This document shows, one piece after another, positions 1-9,629 of a DNA stretch of 64,000 nucleotides. The notes beneath the pieces are model-generated. The model saw only the letters and a list, made by a program, of their open reading frames with translations, made no database searches and was not told where the DNA came from. Source of the DNA: Oscarella lobularis (lineage: Eukaryota; Porifera; Homoscleromorpha; Homosclerophorida; Oscarellidae); the NCBI RefSeq assembly GCF_947507565.1, contig NC_089189.1, positions 1,550,001 through 1,614,000 on the forward strand, in the 5' to 3' direction. A program made the position numbers and the translations under genes. Position 1 is the stretch's first letter. Each line of letters starts with the position of its first letter.

Positions 1-1419
1 TATCGGTCGTTTTCCCGGTGCCTATGAAACGAACGATATTGGCGTGGAAAATTGATCGAAGTAATTGGCTTTCGTCTCGAAATTCTTGCAGTTGTTCGTT
101 CGTGCAATCGTCGGCTTTAATCTTGAGAACTTTGACGGCAACGATTTGATCTCGATATTCGACCGTCCACACGTCGCCAAACGATCCTTTTCCGATTCTT
201 TGGCGAAAGTCAACTTTGTCGTTGTCCACTGACCATATGTTCGAAAGCTCTTCTACAGTTTGCTCGGCTCTCTCCAATTCCACTCTCGTGTACTTCGCTT
301 CTCTTTGATGTTTCTGGACGCGTTTGATGCAGTAATAGAATGCAACGATGAGTAGAACTCCGACTACTACTCCCATACCGATTAGATAGGAAGTCGGTGT
401 TGCGCAGGCTTTTCCACCAAATCCAGCATCGCAAATGCAGACTGTCGTATGGTCGCTTTGAATTATGCATTGTCCGTGAATGCAAGTGCCATTGTTGTAA
501 TCATATTTTAAATAGAGCAATGAGTTTTTTGCTACCGACCATTCGATAATCGCAAAAGAAGTTGTGTGATTTTTTCGGAAACATACTTGCGTATCCTTCT
601 AACATAAAGTATTTCTTCCGTGTAAGATCTGCCATAATCATTGTGTTGTCTATTTGGTCTACAGTGACAGCAATGCGTCCGAATGCCGTTGGATACCAAA
701 TGTGTTCATAGTATCGTTGTGATCCCCAAGACATGTTGTTCCAGTGCCACTTTGAAGCCCCTCTGCCAATTTCTGTGAAATAGATATTCCAGCTGTAATT
801 CCACGTTTGAACATAGGAAACAATATCTTTAAAAATTGATGAGCCGAAGCATACGTAAAAAATGTCATTCCAGAATGTGCTTGTCCAGTGACTTTGATGC
901 TTCTCCTTCTTGTCGTCATCGCAGCAAAGTCGTTTCCACGTTGCCGTCATAGGTACGACATTGTCGTTGATCGTCGCCATCCATAAGGAGTTAGGTTTGT
1001 TGACAATGCCGCCGTAAATAAGCAGCGATCCATTAGACATCGAGTTCATCGTCGCGAAAGACTTGCTATGTTGAGGTGCCAGTCCTCGAGAGACAACTTT
1101 TGCATGACCATTGTCGTAGATTTGTAGAGTAAATCCAAAGGCGTCTATTTTTTGTATTATAGTATGCCACGCACTCATTCACAGTCGCTGAAAATGCCGC
1201 ATTTTCATCGCTAAGGGGCGTCAGGTATGGATCATACAACGTCCACATAAGAGTGTCGAGCTCCAGCCTCCACATACGCACAGTTACAGAGAAAAAGCTT
1301 TCCACTTGATATAAAACCGAATCTTCGGTTCTAATTAGAGCCGGTGATGGATTAATTAGGCCGACATTCGAGCAAGGAATTCTATTATTGTACTCAGCTC
1401 TGCGGAACTCCCATTTCAA
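1..1419 (-). pseudogene. Kelch-EGF-TM receptor kinase copy A, broken and cut by window edge
   Basis: Read on the minus strand, this copy gives Kelch-like ectodomain (about 1419-501), then an EGF-like module, a transmembrane helix and a juxtamembrane segment (about 490-230), then the kinase N-lobe with GKGSFGDVW and VAVKVLK (230-1), where the window ends. The Kelch part needs a one-base shift near 1175, because the frames ending and starting there overlap. It then hits a stop near 501. The cysteine-rich ephrin-receptor-like module present in the intact copies is missing between Kelch and EGF. The 5' end with the signal peptide is not found beyond about 1419. I read it as a decayed member of the same family as the intact genes at 5274-8738 and 9630-13112. 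An alternative is sequencing error, but the missing module argues for real decay. Confidence 0.8.
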
Positions 1420-1420
1420 A

Positions 1421-1896
1421 TTGAATGTGTTCGCCTCTCGATCAGTGATCGAGAGTCACGGCGATATACATGTCTTCACTAAGAACCTTTTGCCAGTGTG
1501 CTATACCTTCGGCATTGCTGCAAAAGGCAATAAACCAAAGCGCCCAGCGATGAACAGCCGAGTGCATTGTTCGTGCGCAGCGGCTAATTAGCCTCGGTCC
1601 CAGACACTTTCTCGCTCCCTGATGCTCCGGTGCGGAGCATCCGGGAGCGAGAAATGGTCTGAGGCTACGTTCTAATGCGCGATGAAGATGTTCGTTCGTT
1701 TTTTTACGCGTCATGTGGCACATACTGAAACCTTATTACATGCTCGACCAATCCGCGGGAGTCGAGTGCAATACTTAACTTCCGTTAGTTACAGTATTTG
1801 GTGTGACCTGGAAGTATCAGAACTAGCGACGAGGTGTAGCGACCGATTTGAATGTGTTCGCCTTTCGATCAGGGATCGAGAGTCACGGCGATACAG
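1421..1896. repeat. Imperfect direct repeat of about 45 bp
   Basis: The segment at 1421-1466 recurs at about 1848-1896 with three or four differences. Both contain TGTGTTCGCC, a short GATC-centred inverted motif and GAGTCACGGCGATA. The first copy abuts the broken end of receptor copy A. This looks like a small dispersed repeat or the trace of an insertion or duplication; I cannot assign a family. Confidence 0.55.
1590..1665. repeat. Long imperfect hairpin
   Basis: The two halves are near-perfect reverse complements with arms of about 35 bp and a three-base loop (GTG). The inner arms contain TCGCTCCCTGATGCTCCG and CGGAGCATCCGGGAGCGA, and the outer ends are AGCCTC and GAGGCT. No coding reading is likely. 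It may be a foldback mini-element or give a stem-loop transcript. Confidence 0.7.
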
Positions 1897-1899
1897 ACT

Positions 1900-3039
1900 A
1901 AAGGACTTATGGTCGTGGATTATGATTTCGCCTCGGGCAATAACTCACGCCCCCTTGCCCTAAATGACATAATAACATAAGTATTACGTATATAGCACGA
2001 CGTCGATCGGAAGGTTCGCGGTGCATGTGCATGCCATCTATGTGATTGTTTTACATGTTCTCAGAAGCACATTGTATTTCGTTTATCACATGTGGTTTCC
2101 ACTCGTTGTCCGGGTTTCTTGTACCACGTGATTGAAAGCGAAAGTTCTTCGAAACTCCACGGTCAGAGCAGCTGCATGCAATGGAGCCTAAGGGTGAGCG
2201 TAGAACGCAATACATACTCCTTACCCACTTCACATAGTCTCTTCAAGGAGTCTCGTCTATCGTCGCGAAGGCGACGCCACACGGTTGCGTTGGAAACGTC
2301 GCCTATAGACGCACTGAGGATAGAGAAGATAGCAAAGATGAAGAGAAGACTTCAGGTTCGCACCGGGATCCCCTTCATAAGTAGACTGGGCAGAAGATAC
2401 GCCAGACTTTTCCATACTCTTGGCGCTGCTTGGACGCGCCTAGCTTACTTGTACCACATCACAGGGTGTCTGGAGGATTAGCCTTGAGCTGAAGACAACC
2501 CCTGTATAAATAAATATCTCACTCACTCACTCACCACATCCTCCCAGTTTACAATCCTCAGCTGTGTGACTCTATAATTTATTTCGTGCAACATCAATCA
2601 ATGACAGACGGTTCTACAGTCTCAAGTTCTAGCTAGAGCGCTCTTCTAACGTACAATATAACACGGACGGGTGCAGGCGTAAGATACCAACGAAAGAACA
2701 AAGGATGACACGGTGCAAGGGTGCAAGTGCATTCCATATTCTTCATCTTCTTTATGATTCTTCAGTGGACAAGATTCCGTACCTAGCAACGTTTCAAGCC
2801 ATCCTACTCTAGTTGAGATTCTTTTTGCCTAACTACAGCAGTGTCACTAGCTAGTGAGGACATTGTGAGCACATAAATGACACGAACAAAGACGAAGAGA
2901 ACAAGTACATACTATCTATTTCCTTCATCAACCTTTCCCATTGTTCTTCTTTTGATCCAAGTATCACATCACATCTCATCAGCACTGAACGTATCATCTC
3001 AGTTTTTAAGATCTTCATAGGAATAAAATGTAACGTTTC
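1900..3039. other. Non-genic stretch with a possible retroposon tail
   Basis: I see no supported gene here. An open frame at 2092-2481 has no recognisable motif and may be chance or the 3' remnant of a retroposon. It is followed by TATAAATAAATA and a short TCAC microsatellite at about 2514-2536, the kind of tail some LINEs and SINEs leave. The part from about 2605 to 3039 is homologous to 22655-23060, so it belongs to the duplicated block that carries receptor copies B and E. Confidence 0.5.
2605..3039 (-). repeat. 3' flank shared by receptor copies B and E
   Basis: This segment and 22655-23060 share long stretches in the same order, including ACGGTTCTACAGTCTCAAG, AACACGGACGGGTGCAG and the A-rich part before each kinase end. 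Both lie just downstream (minus strand) of a receptor kinase 3' end. The simplest reading is one segmental duplication that copied gene plus flank. Confidence 0.75.
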
Positions 3040-4008
3040 TTACCGTATTGTCAACCAGATTCCTTGGAGCGTTTGAACGATATCTTCGAACGTTGGTCGT
3101 ACCAACGGATTCCCATTCCAGCACGATTCGGCCACTTTTTTCAAATCGTCGTTGCAGAGAACAGGAAACTCTGGTCTTAGATCGCAGCGAACGACTTGTT
3201 CCAAAATCTCTCCAGCCATCATTCCTCGATCGAATTTTTCGAAATACGGAATCTTAGCTGTGATGATTTCCCACAGCGTATTTCCGTAGCTGTAGACGTC
3301 GACCGCGCCGTTGTAAGCCTCGCCGCGAAATATTTCGGGAGCCCTGAAAAATGCCGTACCCACGGCGCGCGAACCTCGAACGTTCGCACCGGATTATCGT
3401 CAATTTTCGGTGCGATTTTAGTGCAACCCAAATCGGCGACTTTGACGATTCCGTTGACATTGATTAGAAGGTTATCGCACTTGAGATCGCGATGCATCCT
3501 ATGAATTCTGTGCAGATGACGCATTCCTTTCGCCGCATGTAGAGCGTACTTGACTTGAAGCACGAGTTCCATTGGGTGATCGACGTACTCGTTGTCTAAC
3601 TCGTTTCCCACCGAGCCTCGTTACATGTATTCCAAAACGATGAACGGTTCGTCATCGGCCGTTTTCCCGGTGCCTATGAAACGAATGATATTGACGTGAA
3701 AAATTGATCGAAGTAATTCGCTTTCGTCTCGAAAATCTTTCAGTTGTTCGTCCGTGCAATCTTCGGCTTTGATCTTGAGAACTTTGACGGCAACGATTTG
3801 ATCTCGATATTCGGCGGTCCACACATCGCCAAACGATCCTTCTCCAATATTTTGTTGAAGGCTGATTTTGTCGTTCTCCACTGACCAAATGTTCGACAGC
3901 TCGGCGACAGTTTGCTCAGCCATATCCAATTCGACTCTGGTGTAGTTCGCTTCTCTTTTATGTTTATTGACGCGTTTGATGCAGTAATAGAATGCAGCGA
4001 TGAGTAGA

Positions 4009-4063
4009 ACTCCGACTACTACTCCGACTACTACTCCGACTACTACTCCGACTACTACCCCGA
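4009..4063 (-). repeat. 12-bp minisatellite inside the transmembrane helix of copy B
   Basis: Four perfect tandem copies of ACTCCGACTACT plus a partial fifth lie in frame with receptor copy B. On the minus strand they encode repeated Gly-Val-Val-Val, so the membrane helix is lengthened compared with the single GVVVG of copy A and the GIIVG/GVIVG of the intact genes. Confidence 0.9.
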
Positions 4064-4270
4064 TACCGATTAGATAGGAATTCGATCTTGCGCATGCTTT
4101 TCACTAAATCCAGCATCGCATGTACAATTACGAGTAGATGTTAAGCCCTTCGAGCTTGTTACACGACCTGGTGGACAATCGGTACAGTGAGTGGAACCGC
4201 CTCGATCGCTGTACTGCCCTCTTGGACATGGGCGAGAAGGATAGAGACTGAAATCCAAACTGCACATTCC

Positions 4271-4289
4271 GGGGGGGGGGGGGGGGGGG
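4271..4289. repeat. Poly-G tract of about 19 bases
   Basis: A run of about 19 G on the plus strand (C on the coding strand of copy B) replaces the start of the cysteine-rich module and would read as polyproline. The run length should be taken as approximate. A shorter run of G is seen at the same place in copy E (about 25538). Confidence 0.8.
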
Positions 4290-4456
4290 CACTTGTTCAG
4301 ATCCAAGATGTACAAGTTTGTGGGAAATAAGCATTCGTCTTAGTAATCATATTTTAAATAGAGCAATGAGTTTTTGCTACCGACCATTCGATGATTGCCA
4401 AAGACGTCGTGTGATTTTTTAGGAAACATACTTGCGTATCCTTCCGACATAATGCA

Positions 4457-5170
4457 GGGCCGGCGCGACGGGTCCGACAGGTCCGGCAGCTGCCGGACCA
4501 ACATTTTGTAAAGCCAAAAAAATTATATTGACGTTAGGCAGTTCTGGCCGTAGCTATATCACGTGTAGCGGATTACTGTACATATACACGTGCCTTAGCG
4601 CACAGCGTCGTCTAACATGGCTGCCACTGAATCCTCTACGGATTCTAGCCGGATTCCACCTATATTTCACCCTGGAACTTCGTTTGTTTGTCCGAAGCGT
4701 TCGTTGGGATCCGGAGCAAACATCGTGAAGAGAAGCTTTCGTTCCAACTGGTGCGAAGAATTTTCCTGGCTTCATTATAACATCCGCCTTGACGCGGCAT
4801 TCTGTCACGTCTGCATGACTGCTTCTCACGGTAAGAAACTGATGGCGAGTACAAGAAGAGCTACAGCCTTCATAAAAAATGGGTACACGTACTGGAAAGA
4901 AGCGACTACGGCGTTTCGAAAGCATCATGCAGTCTTCAGAGTGTCATAGAGAGGCAGTCAAAGCAGTAGTTCTGCCAAGACAAACAAGAGATATTGCTGA
5001 GGCGTTTAGTGAAGAGACTCGTAAGCAAAGAGAAGTGAACCGAAAAGTCTTCCTAAGAATTCTCGAGAATCATAGATGCGACAAAAACCTCAGGCAGCAG
5101 TGCGCGCGCACAGACCGTGCGAACAGACGCAGGTGCAGACATGAAATGAATAAAGCAGTGCATATATAAG
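4457..5170 (+). pseudogene. TTF-type zinc-finger (hAT/ZMYM-like) transposase N-terminus, decayed
   Basis: From the ATG at 4617 the frame carries the TTF-type zinc-finger pattern of domesticated or active hAT transposases: a WCEEFSWLHY segment, FCHVC, then AFIKNGYTYWKEA and a KHH segment. The frame stops at 4949, and the continuation (HREAVKAVVLPRQTRDIAEAF) is found in another frame from about 4920, so a small indel separates them. No catalytic core or dimerisation domain follows; the 5274 receptor gene starts soon after. The upstream part has a short self-complementary GC motif (GGTCCGGCAGCTGCCGGACC, 4479-4498). This is a truncated copy sitting at the broken end of receptor copy B. Confidence 0.6.
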
Positions 5171-5273
5171 GAAAGGGCGTGTCACGTTTATATGGCTGCA
5201 ACTGTTGAGTCAACAGGATATAACATCCCCTTCCTATATTAGCCAGGCAGTCGCGTACTTTGGCCCGACGTGA

Positions 5274-8200
5274 ATGCATAGCCAAATTCTTCTGCGTTTT
5301 CTCTGTGCAACAACGATCTCCAACGTCATCGCCAATAGTAGTAGCAGTACTCACAAAATCGGTCAATGGCAATACATGGATTTCAGTAAAGCCAGCCGCG
5401 GCGAGTGGATTTCTGACAGTGCGCCCCGGGCCGTGTGGTCGCTATCAAAAAACCCCAGCTACGTGAACACCGCTTCGTATCACCGAAATGCAACGTCGCC
5501 AGAGACAACAAAAGCCCGTCTGCTCTTCGTCGACGAGGGTGGCATCACATGGACCTACTCGCCAAGGACGTACTCCTGGACGAGACTCTCAACATCGACT
5601 GGAAGTGAACACTCGTCCGCCGAGGCGAGTCTCGCTCGTCTATCTGCCAACACGATCACAGCCCTATGCGAATCTCGACTCGTCTTCGCCGGTAGATCTT
5701 ACTCTTCTTTCAACGACACTACTCCGATGGAGAACGAAGTGTGGCTGTTCAACGGCGAGACAGAAACGTGGAGCCCTTTGCCAACGCCGTCGCAATTTTA
5801 TCTAAATCGTCTAGCATATCACACGGCGTTCGCCTATCGCCAGGAAGAGAGCACGTGCCATTGCAAGGATTCATTGTTTATATACGCGACGACGAGAAAC
5901 AACGCTAATTACATCCTCGAAAAAAGGGCACTCTGGGAGCTTCGGTGTATCGAAGACAGACTAGCGAAAAATATGACGTACGAGTGGATCGAAAGCGTTC
6001 CAGACACCACACAGTGGCCCGTAGCGAATGAGACTTTTCTTGTACTGCGCGCTTTTGCTGCAAACGCGACAAACGTATATTGGCTTTCGGAGACGCCAGA
6101 CATAATTCGTGTCCTGAACATGAAAACGGGAAAGTGGTCAACCCAGCCCGTCGCCAATTTGTGTCCATTTAATCTTTCTATGAATTACTTTAGAATCGTT
6201 TTAAAACAAGCTCTCTTCCTCAAGAAGCATTTACTAGTCATTGGCTACATAAAGCTCCTTAACGTCGTTGGAGTCTACGATTTGAAAGCAAGTGCATATA
6301 AATGCTATATGCTTAACGGAAATGAATACCTCAGATTTTCACTGACCGAAAATGTGCTTTTGGGCGACGACGCTATATTTCACGCGGCAACAGATAGGTT
6401 TGACCATACGGTCGCCTTCACGAGAATCTCCGAGAAAGTGGTGCTCGAATTTTTAGACAAGGGGACTTTTATGAGGGTGCAAAATTCCCACATAGAAACG
6501 ACTGCGAGATCACCCGGTAGCGTAGACCACGCCCACCGACTCATGAGCGTGAACGACTCCATATGGTATCTGATGAAAGCGGATCCTCCTTCAAGTGAAT
6601 TACGAATGTGGAAATTTGATCTAGAAATGTATCGGTGGACACTATACGATCCCGATCGGTCTCCGGAAACGCCGACAACGCCTATGACCTTTTTAGACGC
6701 AGCAACAGCGGTCGCTAAAAGTAGCTTCATCGCTTTCTTTGGCAGTAAGAATGGCTTCGGTGTCTCTGGTCGAGACGAGCTTTGGATCTACGCAACGAGT
6801 TTGCGGACTTGGACGAGAGCTGCGTCGCGCTTTCGCACGCCGAAGAAGCTGACGTCGTACGCCACGATGAATTCGCTAAGCAACGGATCGTTAATTCTTT
6901 TTGGTGGTATAGACAACCGAACGAATTCTATCTGGATAGCAATAGTCGACTACGTACGCATGGCAGCCACGTGGAAGAGACTTTGCTGTGACGTCGACAA
7001 ACAGCCACAGAATGAACTGCTCCAGTGGGCAAGTGCGGTTTGGAGCAATCGATTGTATGTGCTCTTCGGACTGAAAAAGAGTCTAGATTGCGACTTGTCT
7101 ATGTACTACATTAACCTCGAAGGAAGCGGCGCATTAAAGTGGAAAACGAAAAGACAAAAAAATCGCAATATCACCTTCTGCGTGGTCGAACAATCTGTTT
7201 ATGGCCGCTTTGCTTACACAACAAACGAAAACGGCAAATTGCTATTGGCTGACTTGGATGAAATGGAATACAAAATTGCAGATGATGGAGGAGAAGTATT
7301 CCTTCGTTGGCTGGACATGCTGGTGGCACGAAACAACGAAGTGTTTGCACTAATGCCAGGAGGCTACGATGAAATTAGATACAACAACTCAAATGTTGAA
7401 GCAAGGTATAAAGACACTGATATGAGAAGATTCAAACTCACAGGATGCGAACCGGGATCGTTCAGCCCAGAATACAGCATCTATCCGTGTCAATTGTGTC
7501 CAAAGGGAGAGTACAGTGATCAATACAGCGCAATCAATTGCACTAGTTGCCCTCCCAATTTAGCCACAAGCGCAACGGGGTCGAACTCGATAGACAATTG
7601 CACGTGCGCAACGTCCACGTGCGTCTACGGAGGCTGCGTCGTTCAAAGTAATCACACGACGTTATGCATTTGCAACGTCGGATTCACGGGGAAACGATGC
7701 GAAACGCCGACAATGTATCTCGTCGGCATGGGAATCATAGTCGGATTGCTGCTCGTTTGCGCTTTTTACTACTGCATCAAGCGCGTCAGAAAACACAGAA
7801 TGTTGGCCAAGTACACGAGAGTCGAGTTGGAGATGGCCGAGCAAATGGCCGAAGAACTAGCCAATATCTGGTCTGTTAAAACGGAAGAAATCAAATTCGA
7901 ACGTAAAATTGGAGAGGGATCGTTCGGCGACGTGTGGACGGCCGAGTATCGAGATCAAACGGTCGCGGTCAAAGTGCTCAAGATCAAAGCCGACGACTGC
8001 ACGAACGAGCAACTGAAGGAATTCAAAGACGAAAGCGAGTTGCTTCGATCGATTTTTCACGCGAACATTGTCCGTTTTATCGGTACGGGAAAGACGAACG
8101 AAAACAAGCCGTTTATCGTACTCGAGTACATGGAACGAGGCTCGGTGCGAAAGTTGTTGGACAACGAGTATGCCGACCAACCGATGGAAATACATCTTCA

Positions 8201-8738
8201 AGTGAAATACGCTCTGGACGCCGCTAAGGGAATGCGTCATCTTCATCGCATTAGTCGAATGCATCGCGATCTCAAGTGCGACAACCTCCTCATCAGCGAC
8301 AGAGGAGTCGTTAAAGTCGCCGACTTAGGCTGCACAAAGATCGCTCCCAAGATTACGTTTGATGACGACGACACTGGCAGCGGAAATGTCAGGGGATCGC
8401 GCGCCGTGGGTACGGCGTTCTTTAGAGCGCCGGAGGTATTTCGAGGCGAGGCGTACAGCACTGCTATCGACGTTTACAGCTACGGAATAACGTTGTGGGA
8501 AATGCAGACGTCGAAGAATCCTTACTTCGAAAAATTCGAAGAGGGTCTGACGGCAAATCAAATTTTAGATCAAATCGTCGACGGAGACGAGAGGCCCGAT
8601 TTCCCTTTTTACTGCAACGCGAAATTGAAAAAATTGGCCATTTCGTGCTGGAACGCGATTCCACGCGAACGACCAACTTTCAAAGATATCGTTCCGGCAA
8701 TAGAAGAGATACAGATGTCGGTTGCGGGTGCATGCTGA
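5274..8738 (+). CDS. Single-exon Kelch/Cys-rich/EGF receptor kinase (copy C), intact
   Basis: An uninterrupted frame of 1154 codons. The first 20 residues (MHSQILLRFLCATTISNVIA) fit a signal peptide. Residues about 50-720 contain Kelch-like blades, for example LILFGGIDNRTNSIW and repeated WxxP or TWxR turns. Residues about 724-780 are a cysteine-rich ephrin-receptor/TNFR-like module, and 783-810 an EGF-like module ending CICNVGFTGKRC. A TM helix spans about 814-838, followed by basic residues. The kinase (about 874-1150) has GEGSFGDV, VAVK, an alpha-C glutamate in DESELL, HRDLKCDN (997-1004), DLG (1017), RAPE and the terminal RPTF arginine. All catalytic residues look present. HRDLKxxN is typical of TKL/Ser-Thr kinases, so a Ser/Thr or dual-specificity receptor kinase at the cell surface is inferred. 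The ligand is unknown. A poly(A) signal AATAAA lies at 8804. Confidence 0.92.
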   Translation: MHSQILLRFLCATTISNVIANSSSSTHKIGQWQYMDFSKASRGEWISDSAPRAVWSLSKNPSYVNTASYHRNATSPETTKARLLFVDEGGITWTYSPRTYSWTRLSTSTGSEHSSAEASLARLSANTITALCESRLVFAGRSYSSFNDTTPMENEVWLFNGETETWSPLPTPSQFYLNRLAYHTAFAYRQEESTCHCKDSLFIYATTRNNANYILEKRALWELRCIEDRLAKNMTYEWIESVPDTTQWPVANETFLVLRAFAANATNVYWLSETPDIIRVLNMKTGKWSTQPVANLCPFNLSMNYFRIVLKQALFLKKHLLVIGYIKLLNVVGVYDLKASAYKCYMLNGNEYLRFSLTENVLLGDDAIFHAATDRFDHTVAFTRISEKVVLEFLDKGTFMRVQNSHIETTARSPGSVDHAHRLMSVNDSIWYLMKADPPSSELRMWKFDLEMYRWTLYDPDRSPETPTTPMTFLDAATAVAKSSFIAFFGSKNGFGVSGRDELWIYATSLRTWTRAASRFRTPKKLTSYATMNSLSNGSLILFGGIDNRTNSIWIAIVDYVRMAATWKRLCCDVDKQPQNELLQWASAVWSNRLYVLFGLKKSLDCDLSMYYINLEGSGALKWKTKRQKNRNITFCVVEQSVYGRFAYTTNENGKLLLADLDEMEYKIADDGGEVFLRWLDMLVARNNEVFALMPGGYDEIRYNNSNVEARYKDTDMRRFKLTGCEPGSFSPEYSIYPCQLCPKGEYSDQYSAINCTSCPPNLATSATGSNSIDNCTCATSTCVYGGCVVQSNHTTLCICNVGFTGKRCETPTMYLVGMGIIVGLLLVCAFYYCIKRVRKHRMLAKYTRVELEMAEQMAEELANIWSVKTEEIKFERKIGEGSFGDVWTAEYRDQTVAVKVLKIKADDCTNEQLKEFKDESELLRSIFHANIVRFIGTGKTNENKPFIVLEYMERGSVRKLLDNEYADQPMEIHLQVKYALDAAKGMRHLHRISRMHRDLKCDNLLISDRGVVKVADLGCTKIAPKITFDDDDTGSGNVRGSRAVGTAFFRAPEVFRGEAYSTAIDVYSYGITLWEMQTSKNPYFEKFEEGLTANQILDQIVDGDERPDFPFYCNAKLKKLAISCWNAIPRERPTFKDIVPAIEEIQMSVAGAC

Positions 8739-9620
8739 CGGATACAAAGCTATCATAAAGTGTCCTTCCAAAATTAGAAAGTTCTTCGTTTCCCGAAAAA
8801 TTGAATAAAGATTAAACCGAATAGTTGGCGTCGCAAGCTGTTTCTCGCACGCTTTCGCGAGAGGGTGAAAAATCTGTAAAAGTACGCCGATGCACAGACG
8901 AGGTTCTAGCTCCGGAACAGAGGAACGCCGCACGAGGTAACAATCTGTCTTCGACGAGTACACCGGAACGTCAGGTGGTGCGCAGTCCTTTAGGTGCCAT
9001 AAACCACGCCTTCAGTTCTACGAAAGTGCTTTTGAATAGATAACAGACATCTTGATGGTAATTCGTTATTCTACAGATTCTTTGCATCATCATCATATCC
9101 GGCATTCGCTACAGGACAGCGCGTTGGCCTGCCAACTTTCAAAGATATCGTTCCGGCAATAGAAGAGATACAGATGTCGGTTGCGGATGCATGCTGACGG
9201 ATACGAAGCTATCATAGCCTAGCTAAGTAAAGAATGCTCTATAGTCGATCGGTGTGACGTAGGATGAGCTGCATGCACAAGTGTCCGTCCAAAAATAGAA
9301 GTTCTTCGTTTCCCGAATAGTTGAATAAAAATTAGACCGAATAGTTGGCGTCGCAAGCTGTTTCTCGAACGGTTTCGTGATAGAGTAAAAAATCTGTAAA
9401 AGTACGCCGATGCACAGACGAGGTTCTAGCTCCGGAACAGAGGAACGCCGCACGAGGTAACGATCTCTTCGACGAGTACACCGGAACGTCAGGTGGTGCG
9501 CAGCCCTTTAGGTGCCATAAACCATGCAAGTTCTGTTGAATAGATAACAGACAGATGGTAATCCGTTATTCTATAGATTCACAGCATCATCATATCCGGC
9601 ATTCGCTACAGGACAGCGCG
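8673..9620. repeat. Tandem duplication (unit about 460 bp) of the copy C 3' end
   Basis: The last about 20 codons of copy C and its 3' flank (8673-9131) are repeated at 9132-9620. Both begin CCAACTTTCAAAGATATCG and end CATTCGCTACAGGACAGCGCG. The second copy has an extra about 60 bp (about 9218-9280) and runs directly into the start of gene D at 9630. This fits unequal crossing-over between neighbouring receptor genes. The intergenic 8739-9629 contains nothing else that I can support. Confidence 0.88.
8804..8809 (+). terminator. Poly(A) signal of receptor gene C
   Basis: AATAAA, 66 nt after the stop codon of the 5274-8738 gene. A second copy lies in the duplicated flank near 9324. Confidence 0.55.
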
Positions 9621-9629
9621 GTGGAGTGG

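Larger units (their letters stand above)
3040..4456 (-). pseudogene. Kelch-EGF-TM receptor kinase copy B, broken
   Basis: Minus-strand order is a Kelch remnant (about 4456-4330), a cysteine-rich/EGF stretch (4315-4090), a TM helix (about 4080-3990) and the kinase (3930-3040). The kinase keeps GEGSFGDVW, the VAVK lysine, HRDLKCDN, DLG and the RAPE motif. It also has an in-frame stop right after the hinge sequence VLEYM near 3620 and a one-base shift near 3365 just before the GTAFFRAPE motif. The EGF first half is deleted, and a G tract replaces the start of the cysteine-rich module. The upstream end is cut by the zinc-finger element at 4457 onward. Several independent lesions make this a pseudogene rather than a simple read error. 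Confidence 0.82.

Noticed and set aside
210-485. Frame of 91 codons with RCWIWWKSL and similar
   Set aside because: It overlaps the EGF/TM region of receptor copy A in another frame; the aligned frame matches the family.
2092-2481. Small gene before receptor B
   Set aside because: No homologous domain, signal peptide or splice context recognised; lies beside a retroposon-like tail, so described only as a possible remnant.
4070-4315. Functional proline-rich domain in receptor B
   Set aside because: The prolines come from a G/C homopolymer that replaced the start of the cysteine-rich module.
5274-8738. Calling the Kelch receptors classical receptor tyrosine kinases
   Set aside because: The catalytic loop HRDLKCDN and absence of the AAR/RAA signature argue against it; kept as TKL-like pending phylogeny.
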